Translations under genes and position numbers: made by a program
Notes under the pieces: model-generated
Seen by the model: only the letters and a program-made list of their open reading frames with translations
Told to the model about the DNA's origin: nothing
The model's database searches: none
Shown here: positions 12,273 through 22,250 of the stretch, piece after piece
How positions within the stretch are numbered: the stretch's first letter is position 1
Layout of the letters: every line of letters begins with the position of its first letter
From: Mucor racemosus
Lineage: Eukaryota; Mucoromycota; Mucoromycetes; Mucorales; Mucoraceae
NCBI GenBank assembly: GCA_027405735.1
Contig: JAPEHQ010000011.1
Span: 1,178,001-1,242,000, forward strand
Length of the DNA stretch: 64,000 nucleotides
Direction of reading: 5' to 3'

Positions 12273-12330
12273 TAGCGAAATAATTGGGGGAAATAAATGT
12301 GTGTTGTGAGAGTGTTTTATGTTATATAAT

Positions 12331-15300
12331 TTACAAATAAAGTGAAGCTGCAAAGATAATATCTCTGTGAATTCTATTAATGCCTTCAGAAAACTTGTTT
12401 TCTAAATCAGAGTTACCAATACTTTTTGCTGCTGCACACATCTGTCTTAAAAGTTCTTCAAGACGTCTAAATACACGAATAAGTGAACCTTCATAAACTT
12501 CTGTCATTTTACAGATTTGAGAAAATTTAGCACCTTGACACCAAGCAAATACAACATCCATTAATTCAGGTTTAAACTTTTCAAGATATGCTTGTTCCTC
12601 CATGTTCATTTTACATTCATTAGACACTTTAACAATACGTTTAGCTGTTTCTTGCATAAGACGAAGTGGTGCAGAAAGTTCTTCTTGAAGTTTAGCCTTT
12701 GCGTCTACTTTTTCATCAAATACAAAACAACTTAAAAGTGCAACTGCTTGATCAACTGTAAGATCATTAAATACACCTTGGAAGATCATTTCTGTTAATA
12801 ATAATTCATCACCAGTACTGATTTCACAAGCAACACGACCCTTCATTTCAACAACATCGGCAGATGTAGTAAATGCAAGTCTATTTTGAACAAAATGTCA
12901 ATAAATTTGCTTATATAAAACACATTCATATAATTTACCTTCTCATAACACGCTTTCTATTTTTGAGTTCTTCTAATTGCACAATAGATTGTGCATCTGT
13001 CACCTTTCTTTTGAGTGCTTTGATTTTGTTCATGAGATCCACCTTGGCCATGTATTTATCGTATATAGAAGGAAGGTCTTCAGATTTAGATAGAGGATGA
13101 GAAAGTAAAGTCTTTTCCAAAATAACAATCTTTTCAACCAACTTTTTGAATGCAGGATCCTTGATACCCATATTTGTCACAGGGTCAAGCAATGGAATAT
13201 TATCAGGGAAACGTTTCTTGATTTCTAAAATAGACTTGTAAACGGCATTGAGAGAATCCTTGTTGTTTAACTTTTTGGGAAGATTGAGACGAATATGACT
13301 CATGCATTCAATAGCCTTTAGACTGACAGGAACTGCCATAAGTGTACCTTCACGTTCCTTTGGAGCAGGCTTGATACCAACTGTATGGCCAGCAGCGTCC
13401 TTGGAAGCAGAACTATCATTGGAACAGTATAAAAGAACATCAAGAATGTATTCAGGAGTAGCATCAGGATCTTTCTTTCCTTTTTGTCTGACTTGATTAC
13501 AAGAGATTACAACGCCCCATCCGAAATCCATACTATCGTATTTGATGTGAGCTAAACGACCAGGTTGTAAAAATGGAAGAGCATAAGTAGGATGGTTCAT
13601 CACATCACGGACATCTTGAGTGTATGTATCGATTTGCTTGCGAATTTCGTAATAACCTGCAATTTCATCTTCATTTTCAACAACCATTTCCTTCTTTTCT
13701 TGTTCTAATTGAGCCAATTCCTTTTCATATTGAGGAATATTGGAATCATTTTGGAAGGTAAAGAAACATTTCTCCAACATGTATTCAGGACTAACACCTT
13801 CCACACGCAACAAATTCAAAATCATGTTATAACTCAAATGGAAAGCAGAGTTCATACGATCAGATTCACCCTTTACCATACCCTTTGCAACTGCAGGTTC
13901 CATCTTTTCATCAATCATCATAATAACAACACCACGTTCATCAAGACCACGACGACCAGCACGACCTGACATTTGAATATATTCACCTGATGAAACCCAA
14001 CGCATTTCCTTACCATCAAATTTACGAACACTTGTAAATACAACAGTTTTGGCAGGCATGTTCAAACCAATAGAGAAAGTTTCAGTAGCGAACAAAACCT
14101 TTAAAAGACCTTCTTGGAAAAGAACTTCAATAGTTTCCTTCATAATAGGTAAAAGACCACCATGATGTACACCAATACCACGACGAAGTAAAGGTAAAAG
14201 TTGTTGAATTTGTGGGAGTTGACGATCATCTTCGTTCAAAGAAGAAATAGCATTAGTGAATACTTGAGATACCATATCACGTTCACTCTCTGTAAGCAAA
14301 TTATAGTTAGATATTGTATTGTAAAAAAAAAAGGGGGGGGGGACTCTCTGAATATTTACCATCATTGAAATCTAATTTTGACATTTGAAGAGCATTTGAT
14401 TCACACTCTCTTTTAGAAAAACTGAAAACAATAACAGGATGATAATTCTTCATCATAACCATCTTGATAATTCTATAGATATCAGAGGGACCATCATTTT
14501 TACCACCTTTGTTAGTATGTCCCTTCTTCTTTCCACGAGCTTGCATACCACTTGGGTCATCACCCTTTGCGTCATTTAATGCAGCAATTGATCTTTGGAA
14601 ATTATCTTCTCTGAATCTACTCTTTTCATCCACAACCAAATGAATACCATCACCACCAGCAGGGAACAAATAATGTTGAAGGGGTGTAGGACGGAAATCA
14701 GTATAAACAATATGACAAGGTTGTTCATGAATTTTACAAATCCATTCTGCAAATTCCATGGCATTGGGAATTGTAGCTGACAAAAATACAAATCTAACGG
14801 CATCAGGTAATAAAATAATTGATTCTTCCCAAACAACACCACGTTCTGAATCTCTCATGTAATGAATTTCATCATAAACAACCCAAGCAACTTCACGAAT
14901 AATCTCGGAACCACGATATAACATGGACCTTAAAATCTCGGTTGTCATGACAAGACAAGATGCTTGAGGGTTGATTGTAACATCACCTGTCATTAATCCA
15001 ACATCTCCAAATTCTTCAGTAAATTCTCGATATTTTTGATTAGATAAAGCCTAATTTCAAGTAATTTAGCATTTGCTTGTATTATGTAAAAAACATTCGT
15101 TATTTACCTTAATGGGGGAAGTATAGATGACACGCTGCTTATTTTTCAAACATTGAGCAATTGCATATTCAGCAACAACGGTTTTACCGGCAGAAGTATG
15201 AGCAGCAACTAAAACAGATTCATTGCGTTCAATTGAGGAAACGGCAACACGTTGGAAAGGATCCAATGTGAAAGGATACACACGGGCAGGATCAGCTGGT

Positions 15301-15707
15301 GATTTATGCTGAGAAATGGGAACATAAGGATAATTGGGAGGCACTGCGACTTGATGTCTAACAGCATGACTCAAGACAATCTTCTCGCCTTCCTCGGTGG
15401 ATGCACTTTGAAGACCGGGAATGTTTGCAACAGCTCTCGATGTTTCCTCCTCAAAACTATCGGCTACAACAGGTGCTATTTGCTTGGCAATATCTTCTTT
15501 GAATTGCTCAACTTCCTTGGAATTGACATCAATCTTTTTCTTTTTGATTTCATTTTCAAGTTCTGCAGAAGGAGCACGTTTGGCGGGAGTAATCAGCTCT
15601 TCATCGCTGGTATGATCTACCTCTTCATCTTCTGTTACATCGTCAAAATCATCTTGGACAGCTTCGCCACTGAATACATTGAAAAGGTCTGTCTCGTCTT
15701 GGAACAT
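12331..15707 (-). CDS. MTR4: Exosome RNA helicase Mtr4 (DExH/Ski2-like)
   Basis: Nuclear ATP-dependent 3'-5' RNA helicase that feeds structured and polyadenylated RNA to the exosome, as part of TRAMP and related complexes. Four exons on the minus strand: 15707-15108, 15050-14360, 14289-12939, 12880-12331, giving 1063 residues (yeast 1073, human 1042). Visible: Walker A AHTSAGKT at 169-176, the DEIH box at 260-263, SAT motif in [27 protein letters not shown] motif VI, the arch/KOW region, and a conserved C-terminus ending [10 protein letters not shown] chose the ATG giving [15 protein letters not shown] because Mtr4 proteins begin with an acidic DLFxVFE-type motif. An in-frame ATG at 15845 would add 46 unconserved residues. 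The second intron contains a run of 9 or more Gs on the plus strand, odd in this AT-rich DNA. Confidence 0.95.
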
Positions 15708-16359
15708 TTCGTCTTGAATGTACTTGCTACGAGAAACAGTTTCGATAAATCCATTTACTTCAAAAAGCAAAATTTTAATGCTCTTCCATGGTCTACGGTC
15801 ACAAATGGTCACGAAAACGGTAGTGGATGCCTCTAAATCAAGCATTCTGAATCGAAAGAGATTCAAAATGTCTGTTCTTTTGCATGATCAAAATCTTATT
15901 TGAAAGAGATTTGCTAAATTTTTGCCGTAAAATTTGAGCAATCTGGATATTATTTCCCCGTGGACATCGTAAAGTATTGCTTATTGAAAGTATAACATTC
16001 GAATAGGCAGGGATTTGCCTGATCGGTATCGCACTATTGCAAGAAAATAGAGTCTGATGTTAAAAACCCATCAAAATCTGACATACTTTTTAAAGAATTT
16101 TTTAATCTACCTTGAAAAGTGGTAGGGCTACAAAATAAAAGCATTTATATTTTTTGATATGCATTGGGTGTTCTCAATTTTTTATTTTACATGAATAAAT
16201 AAAACAATTAGTATTACTAGCTTCTTCAAAGGAAACTTACAAGCAAAAAAAAACTAGCGGGATCAGAATGCAATTGCTTCTCAAATTCTGTTGTTCGACC
16301 ACCACTACCACTTGCTATATAAGTTTAAAATGAAGTTTTTAACGAGCAAATCGTTACTA
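15708..16359. other. Intergenic region upstream of MTR4
   Basis: This holds the 5' leader and promoter of MTR4, and the 3' flank of the F-box gene, which is transcribed toward MTR4 from the right. The open frame of MTR4 runs upstream to about 15866 without a stop but is not conserved. Nothing else was recognised. Confidence 0.6.
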
Positions 16360-18213
16360 CTATTCATTCAAGATTATATATATAGGCTGTGAGCCCATTT
16401 GAACTGAATAGGTGCCAAATCTCTTGATTCCTGCGCATGCGATGTCTACTCTAAAAATGTCTGTTTCCATGAGGAAATAATCGCTTTGATTCTCCGTAAT
16501 CTTGCGTATAGAGTCATTTTTTAATAAAAAGTTTTGAGTAGGTTTGGTTCCTTCAGGACCAATACAAATTCTGACAATACAGCCGGTACCAGAAGCAAGT
16601 GAATCAATCACTTCAATGGTATCAAATGTTGTGTCTGGAAATCTGAAAAAAAGCCATCTGTCATCATCACGTTCCAACGAATCGTCAACCATATCAATAT
16701 CACAAAGAATCAGATGATCAATGCTGCTGATGTGCTTGGAAATATCTAAAGAAATCAACTCCCACATTCCACTGGATTCGATAGATAGAGTTTTCAAGTT
16801 TTTTGGTTTAGTAGTACATGAGAAATCTCTAATCAAGACATTTTTGAGGTATACCTCTTTGAGATTAGGGAAGCAATCAAAAATGCGGCCAAGGCTACTT
16901 CCAAGCGTGTGCATATGACTGATTCCATGGGCTGTTTCGGTGAAATTAGAGAAAAGTGATTCTGTTTTAATTGTTAGGCTTTCGATATTTTCACCATTGA
17001 AAATGTTCAAAAGATTCTCGTAAGGAATCTTGAGACTTCTAACTCTGAGGAGCACTTGTGTTTCCCAAGATTTTATACTTCTTTCAGTGAGTCCATATAA
17101 AATAGAGTTTTCATCATTACAAAGGTTCAGGGATGCATGTTCGACACCAACGTTTGGACTGCTGCAGATTTTCAGTGCCTTAATCTCAGAGCATTTCGCT
17201 AAAGGAAGTAAAGCATGTTCTATAGCTCCAGGAGGAATAGAAAGATTTATTATCTCAAATGCCTTGATATGTGTGATATGTTCAATAAAGCGAACAAGAA
17301 CATCTGTTGAATACAAGTCGCTGTCTGTTAGATTTTCCCAATGAAAAGCTCTTTCCAATCTATTGCATTGAAATCTAAGCATCTTTAATTCAGGAAACTT
17401 GAACATGATATATTCCATATCTTTTGTAGTGAATAAATCAGAAAACAATACCAAGGCTTTGACATTAGGACGATTTTGAAGGCATTCAAGCTCAAGAATC
17501 GGTCTTGTTGATTTAGTGAGCACGCTTTTATTGTAGGCCGCTATTAGAAGAGTTGACAGTTTTGAGGAGCACTTTTGGATTAAAGCATCATTTTCAAATA
17601 AAAACTTTGGAGCATGAGATTCCATTTTCAAATATTTCAAGCGAGGAAACTCGTGCAAGTGCTCAGACAAGTATTGAAAATCATCTGTAGTGTAGTTGTA
17701 ATCAAATATTTGAAAAAGTGTGTCTGCAAGCAGAAGCCTGGTGATGTTATCTTTCATGGCAACCATAGCATGATTGTAATCATGCAGCTGATTTGTATGT
17801 CTAGCAGTGCTGGGAATTGTACCTTGTTCATAATGCTGTAGGTTACCTTCGTTATATTGATCTAATAACAGTTGATAATATTCGTCTGTAATTTCTTCAA
17901 TCCATAATTCAGTGATGTTTGGACAAAGTAAAATCAGGTCTTCATCATAAGGGATGCTAAGATCGACTCCTTCGGCAATTGTTATAGTTTTGACATAATC
18001 TGCACATGGACTATCAAGATCGTTTAAGGTATAAATAAACTGGATGATGTTATCTTTGTCGAGAGTGATTGCATTGTACAAGATCTCTTGGGCAACGCTA
18101 CTCCAGTTCTTACAGACAAGATTTAATTCCAAAATTGTCTTGGTGGTAATATCAGGATATTTAAATATAATTTGTAATAGCTCTCGAGGCAAGCAGTTCC
18201 ATGAGTGTTCCAT
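16360..18213 (-). CDS. F-box protein, probable LRR-type substrate receptor
   Basis: Single exon, 617 residues. The N-terminus (residues 1-50) is an F-box: WNCLPRELLQIIFKY, then ELNLVCKNWSSVAQEILY. F-box proteins bind Skp1 and bring substrates to SCF ubiquitin ligases. The remainder has loosely spaced leucine-rich stretches (e.g. CPNITELWIEE, FPRLKYLKMES, FPELKMLRFQCNRLE, FPNLKEVYLKN), as in the many poorly conserved F-box/LRR proteins of early-diverging fungi. The start is the first true ATG at 18213. The frame continues upstream for 16 codons but without another ATG. The substrate cannot be guessed. A second F-box gene of similar design is at 61404-63212. Confidence 0.85.
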   Translation of the reverse strand: MEHSWNCLPRELLQIIFKYPDITTKTILELNLVCKNWSSVAQEILYNAITLDKDNIIQFIYTLNDLDSPCADYVKTITIAEGVDLSIPYDEDLILLCPNITELWIEEITDEYYQLLLDQYNEGNLQHYEQGTIPSTARHTNQLHDYNHAMVAMKDNITRLLLADTLFQIFDYNYTTDDFQYLSEHLHEFPRLKYLKMESHAPKFLFENDALIQKCSSKLSTLLIAAYNKSVLTKSTRPILELECLQNRPNVKALVLFSDLFTTKDMEYIMFKFPELKMLRFQCNRLERAFHWENLTDSDLYSTDVLVRFIEHITHIKAFEIINLSIPPGAIEHALLPLAKCSEIKALKICSSPNVGVEHASLNLCNDENSILYGLTERSIKSWETQVLLRVRSLKIPYENLLNIFNGENIESLTIKTESLFSNFTETAHGISHMHTLGSSLGRIFDCFPNLKEVYLKNVLIRDFSCTTKPKNLKTLSIESSGMWELISLDISKHISSIDHLILCDIDMVDDSLERDDDRWLFFRFPDTTFDTIEVIDSLASGTGCIVRICIGPEGTKPTQNFLLKNDSIRKITENQSDYFLMETDIFRVDIACAGIKRFGTYSVQMGSQPIYIILNE

Positions 18214-18699
18214 TTGTGTTTGCTTGATATTAGATTTCGATTGAAAAGAGATTACGTTCAATCAAAACAAAATACAATGAGTTTGTAATACTTCCTGGGT
18301 CCGAAGAGTTGACAGTCTTCGGTTTTGCATAATTAATGGTTTCTTGGCTTTTTACAGCCAATAATATAAATCAATGGCCAGATCAACTATGCCCTTGGGC
18401 AAAAAAGTACTCATGAAATTTACGCCTAACTTCAGTTGTTCATGGTAAAAGTACACTTGATTTTTTCTGTAATTTCAGCAAAAAGTTTATACAATCCGCA
18501 GTATCAATCACTTTTGTTTTTCATAGATCAGCGAAAAAAATTGAATTTTATGCCTTGTTTTCCTTTGCTACATTCTATCATACTATACAATCCTTAAGCA
18601 AAAAAAAATTATGAAAACAAAGACATAAAATGTAATGGAATAAAGTTTTGTATAATTTATATAGAAAAACGATGAATTTTTAAAAAGCTAATTTTAGAC
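18214..18699. other. Gene-free spacer upstream of the F-box gene
   Basis: Contains the promoter of the minus-strand F-box gene. It is AT-rich, with no reading frame or repeat that I recognise. Confidence 0.5.
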
Positions 18700-20330
18700 T
18701 TTCCAATCTTCAAAAACCGAACGTGCCCTCTTCCCCACAACTAACCTCATACAAAATACTTTTTAAGATATACCTCAAACGTTGTTAAATAGATATGAAT
18801 TAGCAGCATTATGTTATCTATTCCTAGATTTATTTGATGTCTCACAGAGGGCTCAAAAACACATAAAGTTTAACTGTTTTTTCCTTGAAAACTGGGTCCC
18901 ACTTTTCATCCCTATTCTACTTTCTTTTTCACTAAATAACACTAAGAAAAAATTATATGCCAATGTATCTGAGATGTTCAACTTTGATCTAAAAATGAGT
19001 ATCCAAAAATATCCTATTTTTTGCAGTTGGTATTAATTTTTTAGTGCTAATGTTTCAGATTTTTACGCGTATTTCACTGGTAAAAATTGAAAACTTTGAG
19101 GCTTCATATCTCTGCAAAAAATTAAGCTATACTAACACTTTTTAATAATAAAACTTACTTTTTTTAAAGTACTCTATAATATATTTTAGTATAAAAAAAT
19201 TCTGAGCACTTCTATTTTTTTTCTTTTTTTTTTGACATTTTTGTAGTAGATTTCAAAATACTAGTTAAATTGAGCAGCATTTTTTTCACATTCATATCAT
19301 CAGCCTCATTGAGCTCTCTCGGACCCAATTTAGCTTTTTTTAAAATATTGATTTTTCGTGGAAATATCCTCAAAAATGTATACAATGGAATATTTTCGTT
19401 TCTATCCTCCATTTTTTCCTTATATACCCTCATCCTAAATTCTGAATTTGAAAAAAAATTAGACAAAAATCTTGTTTTCTCTATGAAAAATGCAGTTAGA
19501 AGGTTTGGCAATGGCTCGATTGATAGGTAATTTTGGTACGCATTATTTACAAAACTTACATTTAAAATATGCTTACAAAAAGTGTTCTGTATCTTCAAAA
19601 AATCTTGTAAATTTCAATTACATTTTACGAAAAATGTAATGTGAAAAATTTGTTTGAATTTTGTTTAGATAGATGTAGAATCCAAAACTGTACAAAAACT
19701 ATTTAATACGCTAGGTCAACTTACTTTGCAGTTCATGAGCATTTAAACTAATTTTGTTTTTTATATCATTTCCTGATCGATTTGACAAAACGATTTTGGA
19801 ACTCAGTTATTATAGACCGTACGCTGTAATGTGAGCTATTAGTTTGATTATCTCGACGAAAAAGTAATATTTTTCGCTGAAACAAAAAATGCAGAGTAGT
19901 CTAGAGTTGGATCTAACTTAGGATTATTTCACAAACAACGCATCGTATTACGGTTAACCGAGTTTGACTGCTTTAACGGGCCGTTTTTTATGAAAACTCG
20001 AATGAGGGTATTCGAGTTTCTTCTTTTCTTTTTTTGTTAGCTAAGCTCGAAAACAGGATTGAAAAAATACTTCAAGTTGTGAAACTGTCAAATATGCTAT
20101 TATCAATTTATAATCCCATATTAACTTGACAAGGTTGCTATTAACAGCCCCCCTTAAGGCAAACCAATACTTGCTCCCACCCCGTTTTTTATCTGGGTTA
20201 CAAAAGAACGGGCCGTTTTCCAACTCGAATCGAATGGCCGTTTCCGTTAAAACTCGATTCAAACTCGAATCGAAGCCCATTCCTAATCTAACTTGTGAGT
20301 ACAAAAAATTAATATCTCAATTTAGGTGCT
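18700..20330 (-). repeat. Dispersed AT-rich repeat family, copy A2, interrupted by a MITE
   Basis: Same family as 4755-5690, 35500-36640, 53040-54345 and 56590-57514, here reversed. Removing the MITE at 19919-20285 leaves about 1.26 kb, the fullest copy in the window together with 53040-54345. On the minus strand it begins near a TTTTTTGTACTCACA word and ends past the segment reading GTGCCCTCTTCCCC on the plus strand. A 128-residue minus-strand frame (19598-19212) is open, but it also reads open on the opposite strand and is unlikely to be a gene. Confidence 0.8.
19919..20285 (-). mobile_element. hAT-like MITE, copy 2 (367 bp, inverted relative to copy 1)
   Basis: Bounded on the plus strand by TAGGATTATT on the left and CCCATTCCTA on the right, and flanked on both sides by the 8-bp word ATCTAACT (19911-19918 and 20286-20293). 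The sequence matches the copy at 4121-4483 in reverse complement over its whole length with small indels. It sits inside a copy of the dispersed AT-rich repeat; the uninterrupted copy B (around 35620) shows the empty-site arrangement. Confidence 0.88.
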
Positions 20331-20859
20331 CAATTTTTTATAATCTTTTTTTTTTTTTTGGTCAATCTTCTTGATGATAAATTGTGGTCAATGTTTGGCC
20401 AGTGCACTTATATTTTGACATCAATATTTCGATTTTTCTAGAGATATCAATGGCCTATAGAGGCGAAATACTACATTTTCTGTAAAAATTTTATGTTACT
20501 CGACTCAATATTGGGCGAAAACATTCGAAACCCATTTAAAAACCATTTGAAACCTACTTTTTACAGCCGTAAAAAATCGATAACAGAAACCCTATCTCAG
20601 CTAGGGATATTGTTGAGCCCAGCTTATACTAGTAAATTTGACTGGCAAAACCCGGCTCGACGCCAATAATGCTAATCTCAGCGAATTTAGACCCTAATAA
20701 CTTCCAACTTTACAGGAGGGTAGTGATTAGTAATGACACACCTTTGACATGCTGGTCTCGAAAAGCAACGTTCATAACCTACTATGTGTCGAGAAAACCA
20801 TATCCAAAATGTGCCTATAGCTTACTGCTGCGCACTTTTGTTGAAAACAATGTTGTATT
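20331..20859. other. Gene-free spacer
   Basis: No supported gene. Slightly more GC-rich than its surroundings between 20520 and 20700 (words such as CAGCTAGGGATATTG and CCCGGCTCGACGCC), which suggests an old decayed element. Confidence 0.4.
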
Positions 20860-21560
20860 ATGCTACTATCAAGTACCATACTTTATCACCTTCTACAGCA
20901 ATACGTCTTACAATACTACGACATCATGTATTGAAGTTCTAATCCTTAATATTGGATATATAAAATTCCTGGCGTACTAAGTTTATTCAGGAGCTACCAA
21001 GAAAGCTTGCACCTCAATTATGATACCATCATATTATTTCATCCCAGCGGTTAATCAATCAAGTGGCTATCAAATCAACATCCAAACACATTTATTAGCG
21101 CAGCATTGAAACAAGACAACTCACAAGCTCTGCAAAAACGGTTAAATTATGATTAATCTATTTCAAATTTCAACCCATAGATTACTATCAAATATATCTA
21201 ATGGTTTAATAACGCCCTATTAAATTACATCTCAGGACCTCAATGTCAAATCAATATAAAAGCCTTCCTTTTATATCTAAATAAACGATAGCTTGCTTTT
21301 ATTATACAGTTGAAGAACTGATTCATTATGATCTATCAGAATTAGGAATTACCGAATTACAAATTTAGAACATCTGTCAAACCATGATGTTCAACATGCA
21401 AATCAAGCAAGGCTACATTTTACGCGTCCATCGCCATGCTATTATTGAATTATAGAAGCATGATTCCAACCTTATCACACAATCCCAATAACTATATAAA
21501 CCCATATTTAATTCATTCTAATAAACGGTATTTTTTACGTTGATTTTAATTTATATTACG
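20860..21560 (+). repeat. Decayed repeat block related to the 54720-56200 region
   Basis: 20860-21320 aligns by eye in the same direction with 54720-55200 (shared words include TTATCACCTTCTACAG, GCACCTCAATTATGA, TATTATTTCATCCCA, GCAGCATTGAAACAAG, AATAAACGATA). 21325-21470 matches the reverse complement of about 55930-56090 (shared GATCTATCAGAATTAGGAAT). So one block is colinear and the next is inverted between the two loci. No intact frame remains. Confidence 0.65.
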
Positions 21561-21599
21561 AAATCTCGATTGCAATAAAATTGAAGTAATTTTATAAAA

Positions 21600-22060
21600 A
21601 TAAAAAATAAAATTAAAAACAAAGGCGTTGATGAATACAATTATAGTCTTTCCACGGTTTTACTGTGATTAAAGAAATCTGAAGAAAAAGAATAATATCT
21701 CCCACTACGGCGGACCTGTGCTGCACAAGGTAATTTCGTTGTGCCCAGGTGGGCTGCACACGATACCCTGAGCTGTTGTGCCCACTGAATATAGTTAAAA
21801 AGATAACAATATACACATGGACACAATAAAAGAAACTGCACGCGAGCATAACACTAACCTTGTATGTGCAGAATTATACATTCTGTCCGTGTGCATGATA
21901 TTAATTCCATGTGTGCATAATAATAGTAGAATTGCCCATAAGCATATCATTATCCCTATTTGTGCATAAATAATAATAAAATCTGACCATAAGCATAATG
22001 AGCTGATCGTATGGGCACAAATTGATTTGTACATGAGCATCGTGTCGTTCTCAAAATTCC
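21600..22060. repeat. Imperfect GTGCAT/CATAAGCAT repeat tract with a small GC-rich patch
   Basis: 21865-22045 has several degenerate units built from TGTGCATAA and CCATAAGCATA. Just left of it, 21700-21785 is a local GC-rich patch containing an inverted-repeat-like pair (TTGTGCCCA and TGGGCTGCACA). No gene recognised; short minus-strand frames here have no domain. Confidence 0.4.
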
Positions 22061-22061
22061 A

Positions 22062-22250
22062 TTGCATTTTTTACTGGAATGGGTTTTTAAATTACATCTG
22101 TTTTTATTAATAATATACATTATAGACAATACTATTCAATACGTTGTTGATGTAGAGCAATACATGCAAGAGCCAATACATTTACAATTATTATCATTTG
22201 TAAATATGTTTATAGCTATGATGTTTACAGCAATAATGGTTCTTGCTTGA
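22062..22250 (+). pseudogene. Hydrophobic C-terminal exon relic
   Basis: A plus-strand frame ends with a hydrophobic segment (LSFVNMFIAMMFTAIMVLA then stop). It could be the last exon of a membrane protein, because the sequence just before residue 20 reads like an intron acceptor (CATTATAG). The counterpart in duplication copy 1 (about 20-105) has an in-frame TAA. No upstream exons are readable, so I treat it as a relic of unknown identity. Confidence 0.25.

Noticed and set aside
15708..15866. N-terminal extension of MTR4
   Set aside because: The frame is open, and an ATG exists at 15845, but the extra residues do not resemble any Mtr4 N-terminus, while [12 protein letters not shown] at 15707 does.
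18214..18261. Extension of the first F-box protein upstream of 18213
   Set aside because: The frame upstream contains only a TTG, not ATG; the F-box starts just after the ATG at 18213.
20580..20670. Possible tRNA or small RNA in a locally GC-richer patch
   Set aside because: I could not fold a cloverleaf or find A/B box promoters; it is more likely an old element.
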